NCBI GenBank assembly: GCA_037128705.1
Contig: JBAXVX010000017.1
Span: 1-64,000, forward strand
Direction: 5' to 3'
DNA: 64,000 nt
From: CAIVAT01 sp037128705
Lineage (GTDB): Bacteria > Bacteroidota > Bacteroidia > Bacteroidales > FEN-979
Part shown: piece by piece, positions 55,380-63,176 of the stretch
Layout: every line of letters starts with the position of its first letter
How positions within the stretch are numbered: position 1 is the first letter of the stretch
Position numbers and translations under genes: made by a program
Notes under the pieces: model-generated
Seen by the model: only the letters and a program-made list of their open reading frames with translations
What the model was told of the DNA's origin: nothing
The model's database searches: none

Positions 55380-55447
55380 CAAAGTTATCTCACCCTCCCG
55401 CTGCCCATGTTAACAAATGATTACCGTTATGTTAAATAATTGTTAAC
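55380..55447 (-). promoter_or_regulatory. Candidate Pho-regulated promoter: four TTAACA-type direct repeats and a -7 element
   Basis: On the coding (minus) strand four heptamers follow one another: GTTAACA (55447-55441), TTTAACA (55436-55430), GTAATCA (55424-55418) and GTTAACA (55414-55408), with starts 11, 12 and 10 bp apart. TAACTTTG (55387-55380) is a perfect TAnnTTTG -7 element, and no TTG sits at -33; the boxes replace it. Direct repeats of TTAACA on one DNA face at 11-bp steps are the known operator of PhoP in Bacillus and resemble PhoB boxes. The site lies directly upstream of the porin-pst operon. Confidence 0.65.
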
Positions 55448-55492
55448 GGATGAGGGGAAATGAAATCTGGGGGCGGAATATTTCAGCCTCCT

Positions 55493-57862
55493 TTATTCGG
55501 GAAATGTCTGGAAAGTAATGGTAAAGGATGCTCCCGGGTTGTTCTTCACCGTGAGGGTTCCCTCAATCTGTTTGCAGAGGATCTGTATGATCTGCAGTCC
55601 CATGGTCTTGTATTGGCCCCGGTTCAATCCATCAGGCATCCCGATGCCGTCGTCCTCCAAAACCAGGGTGCTCATTCTTTTTTCAGTATCATTCATAAAG
55701 GAGATCCGGATGTGACCTGCCCTGTTATCGGGAAATGCATGCATGTAAGCATTGCTCAGGATTTCATTTACGATAAGCCCAAGGGGAATAGCAGCTTCAA
55801 TATCGATGACAGAATCCTGGGCTTCAAAAGTGAGCACGATATCATGCCTGTTGAAGGTCCCTGCTATAACCGAGGCCAGTGACCGCAGATAATCCAGAAA
55901 GGATATGCTCTCGAAATCCTTCGATCGGTAAAGCATTTCATGGACCAGGGCCATGGTCCGGATCCGAAGCTGAAGATTTGTCAGGGATTGGACGAGTTCC
56001 GGGTTTTTGCTTTGTGCCAGTTGCATATTGATCAGGCTTACCAGAATGGCAAAATTATTTTTCACCCTATGATGAATTTCCTTCAGAAGATTCTCCTTCT
56101 GTTTCGTTCCTTCCATAATTTCGAATTCTTTGGTTTTACGTTCCTGGATATTTCGTGTAACGGTGACAACCCCTTTGAAAATACCGTCAACCGGATCAAA
56201 AAGCGGATTGATGATTGATTCAACCCAAAAAAAAGTTCCATCTTTTTTCCGAGCCTGGTAGGTAATTTGCCTGGGCGACCGGGTCTCGGTGAGTCCATTG
56301 AATACTGATTCGGTATAGGCTTGATAATCAGGATGGGTGAGGAAAAACAACGATTTCCCCATAATTTCCAGTTGATTGTATCCAAACAACTTAAGGGATG
56401 AAGGGGAGGTATAGATCTGGATTTTTTGTTCATCCGTCTGGGCGATAAAATCAGCAGAATTTTCTGTGAGAAAACGATATTGCCTTTCCCGTTCGCTGGT
56501 TTGTCTCTCTGCCGCTTTCCGCTCCAGGATTTCAGCGGATAACAACTTGTTTATCCCCTGCATTTTTCGCCTGACCTGGCGGCTGATTAAAAAGACGACC
56601 AGGAAGATCACCACGATGATCCCTGCCAGGGCGGTAATGCTTTTAACAAAGGAAAACTGGTATAGCTGGTTGCTTATGTTCAGCGATTGAATTTTATGCT
56701 CTTTAATCAGCAGGTTTTCCGATTCCTGGATCCTTTGAATTTGTCTCCTGGCCTCAAGAATGTTGATGTTGCTTTTACTCCTTTCCTGTGAAATTCTTTC
56801 GCTTTCTGCACTGTAAAGATGATAGTAGGTCAGGGCCTCTTCATAGTTCCCATGGGTTAGATAATATTGATACAAATGGCGATATCCGTTTTCAATATAA
56901 TTTCTCCAGTTGTTCTGAATGGCTATGCGCATTCCCAGATCATTGTAAAACCTTCCCGAATCAAGTTGCCCAAGATGGAAAAAATCACCGGAGATGTTAA
57001 TGAGCGAACTGGATACCCCTGAGGCAGAATGAATCTGCTGCCTTTTCGCCAGTGCTCTCCTGTTATAGTTTAATGAAGTTAAATGATCATTCTTTTCTGA
57101 ATAGATGTGGGCCATGCGTGTATACACGGTTCCCATCAGGTTATTATCTGAGGTATCCCCTTTTGTAATAAGCCAAGAATAATGAACCAGTGCTTCATCG
57201 TACCTTCTCTGGTCCAGGAGTAAGTTTCCGATGTTATTCTGAACATTCATTTCATCTACCTTTTTCCCGGCAATGCGGAAATCCAGCAATGCCTGCTGAA
57301 AAAACAGCATGGATTGGTGATAATTCCCCATCTGTTGATATATAACTGCTATCTGGTTCCGGAATGTTCCCTGCATTGACATGTTTCTTGTGTTCTTTGC
57401 AATTTCCAGCCCTTCATTAAAATAGGTCAGCGCTACATTATAAGTTCCCAGGTTTCCATTTAAGGATCCTATCTGACGCAAAACAGCCATTTCACCCGTT
57501 TCATTGTGTGCCCAATGATATTGTTTCAACGCTGCCTCATAATGCTCCATGGCCTCAATAAACCTGCGCTTCCCAACACAATAATCACCGAGCGCCATCC
57601 TGGTCCGCGCCTTCAGGTTTATGTTATTTTCATGGATGGATATGGGCATTGCCAGCAGAATGTAATTATATGATTTCTGTGGAACGGAATCCCACATTTT
57701 CGCGAGCCTGAGGTAGAATTCAGCACGCTCAACCTGGCTCTCACGCGGCATCGTGCGTGAGAGACTATCCTCCACGCATCGGTCATTTGGAGTGTACTGA
57801 GCAAATGAAACCCGGGTGTATAAAGCAAAGAAAACTATCGGAACCAGAAAATACATTTTCAT
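55493..57862 (-). CDS. TPR-PAS sensor kinase of the HisKA_2 (HWE-like) type
   Basis: 789 residues. A signal peptide (about 1-21) precedes a periplasmic TPR array (about 80-350, at least six repeats). A transmembrane helix (about 405-427), a coiled coil and a PAS domain (about 462-575) follow, then HisKA_2 with the phosphorylatable pair His597/His598 in KEIHHRVKNNF, and a HATPase (VNEILSNAYMHAF, DDGIGMPD, GLQIIQIL). No receiver domain and no response regulator lie next to it. Its start overlaps the stop of a small unknown gene by 4 bp. It ends 130 bp before the phosphate operon and may respond to the same signals; the link is positional only. Confidence 0.92.
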   Translation of the reverse strand: MKMYFLVPIVFFALYTRVSFAQYTPNDRCVEDSLSRTMPRESQVERAEFYLRLAKMWDSVPQKSYNYILLAMPISIHENNINLKARTRMALGDYCVGKRRFIEAMEHYEAALKQYHWAHNETGEMAVLRQIGSLNGNLGTYNVALTYFNEGLEIAKNTRNMSMQGTFRNQIAVIYQQMGNYHQSMLFFQQALLDFRIAGKKVDEMNVQNNIGNLLLDQRRYDEALVHYSWLITKGDTSDNNLMGTVYTRMAHIYSEKNDHLTSLNYNRRALAKRQQIHSASGVSSSLINISGDFFHLGQLDSGRFYNDLGMRIAIQNNWRNYIENGYRHLYQYYLTHGNYEEALTYYHLYSAESERISQERSKSNINILEARRQIQRIQESENLLIKEHKIQSLNISNQLYQFSFVKSITALAGIIVVIFLVVFLISRQVRRKMQGINKLLSAEILERKAAERQTSERERQYRFLTENSADFIAQTDEQKIQIYTSPSSLKLFGYNQLEIMGKSLFFLTHPDYQAYTESVFNGLTETRSPRQITYQARKKDGTFFWVESIINPLFDPVDGIFKGVVTVTRNIQERKTKEFEIMEGTKQKENLLKEIHHRVKNNFAILVSLINMQLAQSKNPELVQSLTNLQLRIRTMALVHEMLYRSKDFESISFLDYLRSLASVIAGTFNRHDIVLTFEAQDSVIDIEAAIPLGLIVNEILSNAYMHAFPDNRAGHIRISFMNDTEKRMSTLVLEDDGIGMPDGLNRGQYKTMGLQIIQILCKQIEGTLTVKNNPGASFTITFQTFPE

Positions 57863-58296
57863 GTATGATCGGATTTAAATTGTTTTGCGGCTTTTTTCCA
57901 ATCTCTGGAAAGCCGCATCCCGTCCAATGAAAGCCGCTCTAAACGGCTTTGCGATACATGTACATCAAGCATGTCTTTCAGAATGGTATTCCGCTGATTT
58001 TTCCAGTTCCTGATTTCATCGATGAGTCCGACATCAAATGCCCCTGTCAGCGTGGCGTTTTCCGAAGTCAGCAACAGGAACTTGACCCGCTTGATCGATT
58101 GCTCCAGGGTGAATCCGGCTGATGGCTGATGATGGTCGGCTATTCTCAGGAGATTTTTCAATCTGCTTTCAAGTAATGAGGAGATCAACCAGGAGGCCTC
58201 CAAATAAAATTTGTTTTTAACGGCCAGTTTTGCCTGCTGTATTGATTTTTTATTTGAATGTTCCGCTTTCGCAGCACTCTTTTTTGTCTTCTTCAT
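57859..58296 (-). CDS. Small unknown protein, paralogue 1 of a CHAD-neighbour family
   Basis: About 145 residues from the ATG at 58296 (MKKTKKSAAK); a longer start at 58326 adds little. A basic N-terminus precedes an all-helical body. It shares with the protein at 62101-62535 the blocks FYLE(A/T)xW, EQSIKR(V/I)K, GLIDE(I/M)RxWKNxRNxIL(K/R)DM, VH(V/I)S and RLERL. No known domain is recognised; RN...H is reminiscent of HEPN folds, but the spacing differs. It overlaps the kinase gene by 4 bp and follows the phosphoesterase by 52 bp, so it belongs to the CHAD/phosphoesterase operon. Confidence 0.75.
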   Translation of the reverse strand: MKKTKKSAAKAEHSNKKSIQQAKLAVKNKFYLEASWLISSLLESRLKNLLRIADHHQPSAGFTLEQSIKRVKFLLLTSENATLTGAFDVGLIDEIRNWKNQRNTILKDMLDVHVSQSRLERLSLDGMRLSRDWKKAAKQFKSDHT

Positions 58297-58348
58297 ACCC
58301 GGATCAATAATATTATTTTGGCCCAATCAAAGGTAAAATTAATCATTT

Positions 58349-61141
58349 TTACTTTTGATCCCCGGTTCGGTATACTTCTTTCTCTTTCTGATCCAAAACC
58401 ATGTCTTTTGGATTGTCCAGGTCAGGAGATATTGAAAGTGCCTTCCAGTCGAATTTTTCATCCAGCGGAGTCAATGCCTTTTGCGGATCAAAGATCCGTA
58501 AATCGGAGGGTACAGCCACATAGGGGCTGAAGTCAGGTTGTGAGGTGAATATATCGGAAAGATCGGTGGCTCCTGCATCATATTGATTCAGGTAGGGCAG
58601 TCCCAGCAGGTTCCAGAAGGTTTTAAAAATGCTGCCAAAACTATAGTGGATTTTACTCACATAGTCTTTTTTGGCGTAGGGTGAAATGACCATCAGGATA
58701 CTCCGGTGGGCATCCACATGATCGACCCCGTTTTGTGCATCATCTTCGGTTATAACGATGGCCATGTTTTTCCAGTACGGGGTATGCGACAGGAACTCAA
58801 CAATCCGGCCAACGGCCAGGTCATTGTCGGCCATGTAGCTCTCCCTGAAGGGATACCCGGCTTCGGGCCGCTCCCCGGCGCCATGGTCGTTTGGCAGGAT
58901 CACCGTGATGAGGCTTGGCAATTCTTTTCCCTTTCCCGTCCACTTTTCATTGAACTCCCCGATAAACTGGCTTACCCTGAACTGGTCCGGAATGGCCATG
59001 TTGAATGTTACATAGCTTTTTGAGGTTCTTGAAAACATGGGCGCCGGCATAGGGAAGTTGGTAAAATAGCGAATCCCGAAATACTTGAAGGTATCGGCAT
59101 AAAAAGCCGGTTCGAACATCACGCCAAAACCAAAATTGAAAAACTCAACGCCATTCCGTTCAAGATGGTCCCACATCGATCCTGCTTCGTTGTAATCTTC
59201 AGGATAGATGGCGCCGGCCGATCCGGTCATACCCAGGCTCCCGGGTGCCTTGGAGGATGGTTTATAGTTACGGTTCCCCCCGTAACTCGCAGGGACCGTC
59301 GATTCCACCCATTCGTTGGGATAGGTGTTCGCCAGCCACCGGTGACCATCAGCCGAAACATCGGAATCAACATAAAAATTATCAGCGACCGAATAACGGG
59401 TGGCCAGCCTGAGGTGGTTTGGCATGACGGTGGCATGGTCTACCCGACGTGTATGATCTTTATTGGAAAAACTGACATTCTTCCCGTACCGCGCAATGGA
59501 TGCATCCCCGCTCCCTTTCGCAAGCTGCCCGAACACTTCGTCGTAAGTCCGGTTTTCCTTGGAGATAAACACAACATATTTTATCGGCGTCTCCCTTTCT
59601 CCTCCGAATACCGGGACAGGATTATCCTTTCGCCTCTGCCTGGCCTCACCGAGGGTTCCCATCCTGAAATTGTTGCTGATAACCCGCCGGGTGTAACTGA
59701 TTAATTTTTCCTCTGAAGGAATGTCAATGACGGAAACAGTCCCTTTCATCAGGTTTCCGATGTAGGTTCCTTCAGGACCGGGGTGAAATGCTTTTCCGCC
59801 ATTTGGCCCGCTGCCATATCCTTTCGCATTGGCAACGATCAGCTTTTTCCCGTCTTTTGTCACAGCCAGCTTCGAAGGGAACCAGCCAACCGGGATATGC
59901 CCTGTTACAGTGAGCGACGGAATATCGATGACCCCGATGGCGTTGATGCCCGATTCCGCAACATACAGCCGCTTTTCATCCGGCGAAACAGCCAGTCCGA
60001 ATGGAATAACACCCCTGAAGTGTCTGACGGCTTGATTCAGTTCAAGCCTGATCTCTTTGATGATCCGGTTATTTTGAATGTCGATGACGGAGATGTTATC
60101 GTTGTTCCCGTTGCTGACAAAGACATATTTTGAAGTGGCTACGACCGAATTCGGGCTGGAGCCGCCAACAGCAGGAATCCCCTCCACCTTGTCGCCAACA
60201 AGTGTTCCGGTTTTAATCCTGGCAACCACGGCGGGTTTGGATATGTTTTCAACAGACACCGACCAAACGGAGAAGGATTCCGGAACATTGAGCTCCCCGG
60301 TCCCCGGAACGCGGACCGAACCAATGGTCACCCCCTCCTTCATCTCCTTCGACCCATAGGCGAAAGGCGGGTATTTCAATGCGTTGACATAATCCTTTTT
60401 TTCTTCGATAGAATCTACCTTCTGGTAAGCAAACATCCCGACATTGGCAACATACACCTGTTTTTCATCCGGAGAAAGAACAAGGCCGAATGGATAACGG
60501 CCAACCGGAACACTCGCCGCTACCTGCCTTTTTTGAGCATCAACGATCACCAGTCTGAAATTGGTCTGATCCACGGCAAAGAGGTATCGGCCATCTTTTC
60601 CGAGTACCATATCCCCGATATAACCATCCGGGTATTTCTGACCCGCTGTCTCCCGGGCACAATCAACCGAATCAACCTTACTGCCATCGGCTATTGAGAA
60701 TAGGTAAATTTTATTTGCCTGGCCTCCCGCCACGTAAACCAACTTTTTATCCGGAGAAATGGCCAGTCCCATAAATACCGAAGCCAGGATCCCCTGGTCT
60801 GACCTGGAGCCCGGGGGGACCTGCATTATCGTGGGACGACCACTTTGCAATCCCTTGATAATGGAGATGGAGATGGGGCTGACGCCGGAGTTGGCTGTGA
60901 CCGCCACATCCATATCGTCGCTTACCGCCAGTCCATAAGGATGGGGTGCCACTTCGACCGACCAGCCTGCCGGTGTGAGAAACCGTCCGTTAGGGATCAC
61001 CGTAATGCCCGCTTTGTTGATGCCAACATAGCGATTGCCGGCCGGGGCAGACAGGACTGAAAGTTTTTCATCGCTTTGGCTGCATGCCATGTGAAAAACA
61101 GCCAGGATTGTCAACCAGACAACATTATTACATTTTCTCAT
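58349..61141 (-). CDS. Beta-propeller/phosphoesterase lipoprotein (YncE-like plus phospholipase C/AcpA-like)
   Basis: 930 residues. A signal sequence with Cys20 (FHMAC-SQS) suggests a lipoprotein, although the lipobox is weak. Residues about 30-480 form a YVTN-type beta-propeller with repeated SPDxKxxYVA strands. Residues about 520-860 form a phosphoesterase domain: KENRTYDEVFG (528-538), PNH (574-576), DSDVSADGHRW (592-602) and ITEDDAQNGVDHVDAHR (797-813), the metal-binding residues of the AcpA/phospholipase C family. It should hydrolyse phosphate esters outside the cytoplasm. It lies between the CHAD gene and paralogue 1 in one operon, upstream of the phosphate operon. Confidence 0.88.
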   Translation of the reverse strand: MRKCNNVVWLTILAVFHMACSQSDEKLSVLSAPAGNRYVGINKAGITVIPNGRFLTPAGWSVEVAPHPYGLAVSDDMDVAVTANSGVSPISISIIKGLQSGRPTIMQVPPGSRSDQGILASVFMGLAISPDKKLVYVAGGQANKIYLFSIADGSKVDSVDCARETAGQKYPDGYIGDMVLGKDGRYLFAVDQTNFRLVIVDAQKRQVAASVPVGRYPFGLVLSPDEKQVYVANVGMFAYQKVDSIEEKKDYVNALKYPPFAYGSKEMKEGVTIGSVRVPGTGELNVPESFSVWSVSVENISKPAVVARIKTGTLVGDKVEGIPAVGGSSPNSVVATSKYVFVSNGNNDNISVIDIQNNRIIKEIRLELNQAVRHFRGVIPFGLAVSPDEKRLYVAESGINAIGVIDIPSLTVTGHIPVGWFPSKLAVTKDGKKLIVANAKGYGSGPNGGKAFHPGPEGTYIGNLMKGTVSVIDIPSEEKLISYTRRVISNNFRMGTLGEARQRRKDNPVPVFGGERETPIKYVVFISKENRTYDEVFGQLAKGSGDASIARYGKNVSFSNKDHTRRVDHATVMPNHLRLATRYSVADNFYVDSDVSADGHRWLANTYPNEWVESTVPASYGGNRNYKPSSKAPGSLGMTGSAGAIYPEDYNEAGSMWDHLERNGVEFFNFGFGVMFEPAFYADTFKYFGIRYFTNFPMPAPMFSRTSKSYVTFNMAIPDQFRVSQFIGEFNEKWTGKGKELPSLITVILPNDHGAGERPEAGYPFRESYMADNDLAVGRIVEFLSHTPYWKNMAIVITEDDAQNGVDHVDAHRSILMVISPYAKKDYVSKIHYSFGSIFKTFWNLLGLPYLNQYDAGATDLSDIFTSQPDFSPYVAVPSDLRIFDPQKALTPLDEKFDWKALSISPDLDNPKDMVLDQKEKEVYRTGDQK

Positions 61142-61159
61142 GATAACTTCAAGTTACGT

Positions 61160-62059
61160 TCATTGGGAGAGAACATCTGCCGGTGTATGCATCTTATCCT
61201 GGTGATCAGGGAACAAACCTGTGTCAATCATCCTGTCTAACTCGCTGTTGATGCGTACAAATTCCTTACTGTTGCTTTCAACCAGGGTTTCGAGGTAGTT
61301 ACGGATCTGTTCCAGTGGTTGTTCTGAAGGTTTTGCAGCCCGGTCGAGAAAGTCTGTTATGGAATCGGCCAAAACAACATGGTCATGCCAGTTCCCGATC
61401 ATTATTTCAGTTGCATTCAACCTTTCAACGATCTGCTCAAATTTCTCTGAAAATTTAACACTGAGCACCAGGGTCAGTACCGTGGACAGCTCTTTTAAAT
61501 GCTGGCGGACTGTATGCAGCGCCTTCTCATCATTTACTTTAACCGGCCTTTTCGTGAAAAAAGCCGTCTTGGTATCAACATACCTGCTGGTTTTCTTTTT
61601 CAGCGAACGGGACGTTATTTCAAAAATCTCCTTCCTGATCTTTCCTTCAATATGCGTAAGACTTTTCTCCCTGAATTTCCTGATAACCTGCAAAAACTCC
61701 CGGGTCCGGTCCCTTTCCTGCTTCTGCAGCTCAACCCTGTAAAGTGACAAACCAGTCGCCCCGACCCCCGATTTGGTAAGTAATAACTGGTTTACCTGGA
61801 TTTCCCGGATGCTGCCTGACGCCTGGTACAATTTTTTAAAGATCCGCTCATAGCCCGGATCCTTCTCCTTGCCTGATCGTACGATCTGCAATAGGTCGAG
61901 GATGGCCATAATTTTTTTAACATCCAGCCGGGCTTTATGAATATCCTTCGATGCACCCGTAATTCCTGCTTTGTAAACGTTGGCCAGAAACGAAGCCGTA
62001 TGTTTCCTGTAAAACCGGTAGAGAAATTCACTGATATACCGATCGGGGTTCTTCTTCAT
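61160..62059 (-). CDS. CHAD-domain protein
   Basis: A 299-residue cytoplasmic all-helical protein of the CHAD family (conserved histidine alpha-helical domain). Both repeat halves show basic His/Arg/Lys motifs: HKARLDVKK (His41, Arg44, Lys48) and LHTVRQHLKE (His182, Arg185), plus GNWHDHVVL. CHAD proteins bind inorganic polyphosphate and often localise to polyphosphate granules. No CYTH or triphosphatase domain is attached. It starts 41 bp after paralogue 2 stops, and the phosphoesterase follows after 18 bp. Confidence 0.88.
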   Translation of the reverse strand: MKKNPDRYISEFLYRFYRKHTASFLANVYKAGITGASKDIHKARLDVKKIMAILDLLQIVRSGKEKDPGYERIFKKLYQASGSIREIQVNQLLLTKSGVGATGLSLYRVELQKQERDRTREFLQVIRKFREKSLTHIEGKIRKEIFEITSRSLKKKTSRYVDTKTAFFTKRPVKVNDEKALHTVRQHLKELSTVLTLVLSVKFSEKFEQIVERLNATEIMIGNWHDHVVLADSITDFLDRAAKPSEQPLEQIRNYLETLVESNSKEFVRINSELDRMIDTGLFPDHQDKMHTPADVLSQ

Positions 62060-62100
62060 ATTATAGGCTGGGTTTTCTTTTTAAGGCCAATACAGGGGAT

Positions 62101-62535
62101 CTACAACTCATTTTTTATGCGCTTCAGCGACATATTCCATTTTTTATAGATTGTGATTCCTTCCGAGGCGAGGCGTTCCAACCGTTTTGGGGAGATGTGA
62201 ACGTTGACCATATCCCTGAGGATGGCATTGCGGAAATTTTTCCATTCGCGCATTTCATCAATCAGCCCCGTTTCCATGTGTTTTACAAGCGACGGGATCC
62301 GGCCCGACTGGTGATGGTATTTAATTCTTTTAATGGATTGTTCGAAGGAATAGCCCTGAACCGTGTGGCCCTGCTCGATCTTTTTAAGAAGGTTCCTGGC
62401 TTTTTTCTCACAAAGGAGAGACAGTATCCATGCTGTTTCAAGATAAAATCCATGCTTAAAAGCCAGGCCGGCCCTGGTAGTAGAGAAACTCTTTCCCAAC
62501 ACCTCCCTTTTTGAATTCTTCTTTTGTTTTTTCAT
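62101..62535 (-). CDS. Small unknown protein, paralogue 2 of a CHAD-neighbour family
   Basis: About 144 residues from the ATG at 62535 (MKKQKKNSKR), chosen because a promoter ends only about 30 bp upstream and would lie inside any longer reading frame. Basic N-terminus and helical body, similar along most of its length to the protein at 57859-58296 (FYLETAW, EQSIKRIK, GLIDEMREWKNFRNAILRDM, RLERL). Function unknown. It is the first gene of the operon with CHAD, phosphoesterase, paralogue 1 and kinase. Confidence 0.78.
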   Translation of the reverse strand: MKKQKKNSKREVLGKSFSTTRAGLAFKHGFYLETAWILSLLCEKKARNLLKKIEQGHTVQGYSFEQSIKRIKYHHQSGRIPSLVKHMETGLIDEMREWKNFRNAILRDMVNVHISPKRLERLASEGITIYKKWNMSLKRIKNEL

Positions 62536-62567
62536 CACATAGAAGTTAGCAGTTTTCAACAGATGAA

Positions 62568-62598
62568 CAAAGTTATAACGGGACTTCCAATTCAACAA
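62568..62598 (-). promoter_or_regulatory. Promoter of the CHAD/phosphoesterase operon
   Basis: On the minus strand TTG (62598-62596; a second TTG at 62595-62593) and TAACTTTG (62575-62568) are 20 bp apart, a near-perfect Bacteroidota -33/-7 pair. The -7 is identical to that of the porin-pst promoter, but here the -33 is present and no TTAACA array precedes it in the same orientation, so basal expression is likely. Confidence 0.65.
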
Positions 62599-62852
62599 TC
62601 CGTTTAACAAAATTAGCGTTAATTTATCAAATAGTTAAAAAGCGGGCTCCCGAATACTTTTCTACATCTTTTGTTCACTTTCCAGGGAAATGTAGTCAGG
62701 TAAAATATAACTATTTGAGATAGCTATCAATTCGCACGGAATTAACTTTCTGTTGATGGAAATGCAAAAACCTACAGTCCGTAAACACGAATTGCATGAT
62801 GCCTTGAAATCTTGAAATTGCAGTGGGTTGCAAAATCAACAATCTCGTTGAA
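62599..62852. other. AT-rich intergenic gap
   Basis: The region between the operon promoter and the small hypothetical gene is AT-rich, contains a GATAGCTATC palindrome (about 62720) and short A/T runs, and shows no convincing open reading frame, RNA or repeat. Confidence 0.4.
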
Positions 62853-63137
62853 TTAATATTCCACAATCACTGGTTGTGAAATATTTTTTGATTTAGATTT
62901 TGCTGAACGTGAAAAGGCTTTGGAGACTTTTCGTGTTTCGTATTTTTGTCTTATCTCTATCTCTTTACTTTGATCCGTAATAAATATTGTCGTTTTGCCA
63001 CCATCAATTATGATGGGGTATTTGTTTGTTAGTGACCCGGACGAAAGTTTTGACCTCGGAATTATATTTTGATGGTTCGACAATTCTATTCTGACGTCAA
63101 TTGAGTCGTTTGTTGCTAGTTGCCTGTTGTTTTTCAT
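62853..63137 (-). CDS. Small hypothetical protein
   Basis: A 94-residue protein with no recognised domain. The middle resembles beta strands (YPIIIDGGKTTIFITD); the C-terminus is basic and Ser/Lys-rich (SRSAKSKSKN). The local DNA is richer in A and T than its neighbours, which may mean recent acquisition or weak coding constraint. It ends well apart from the CHAD operon and lies after the EEP-family gene with a 39-bp gap. Confidence 0.4.
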   Translation of the reverse strand: MKNNRQLATNDSIDVRIELSNHQNIIPRSKLSSGSLTNKYPIIIDGGKTTIFITDQSKEIEIRQKYETRKVSKAFSRSAKSKSKNISQPVIVEY

Positions 63138-63176
63138 TGAATATTATTTAATTTAAAGAAAGTTGTTGTCAAGTAT

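Noticed and set aside
57859..58296. HEPN-type RNase of a toxin-antitoxin pair
   Set aside because: An RN...H pattern exists, but the Arg-His spacing (10 residues) does not match the HEPN Rx4-6H motif, and no nucleotidyltransferase antitoxin lies next to it.
62101..62610. Longer paralogue 2 starting at 62610
   Set aside because: The extension would span a good -33/-7 promoter (62598-62568); the start at 62535 aligns with the paralogue's MKK start.
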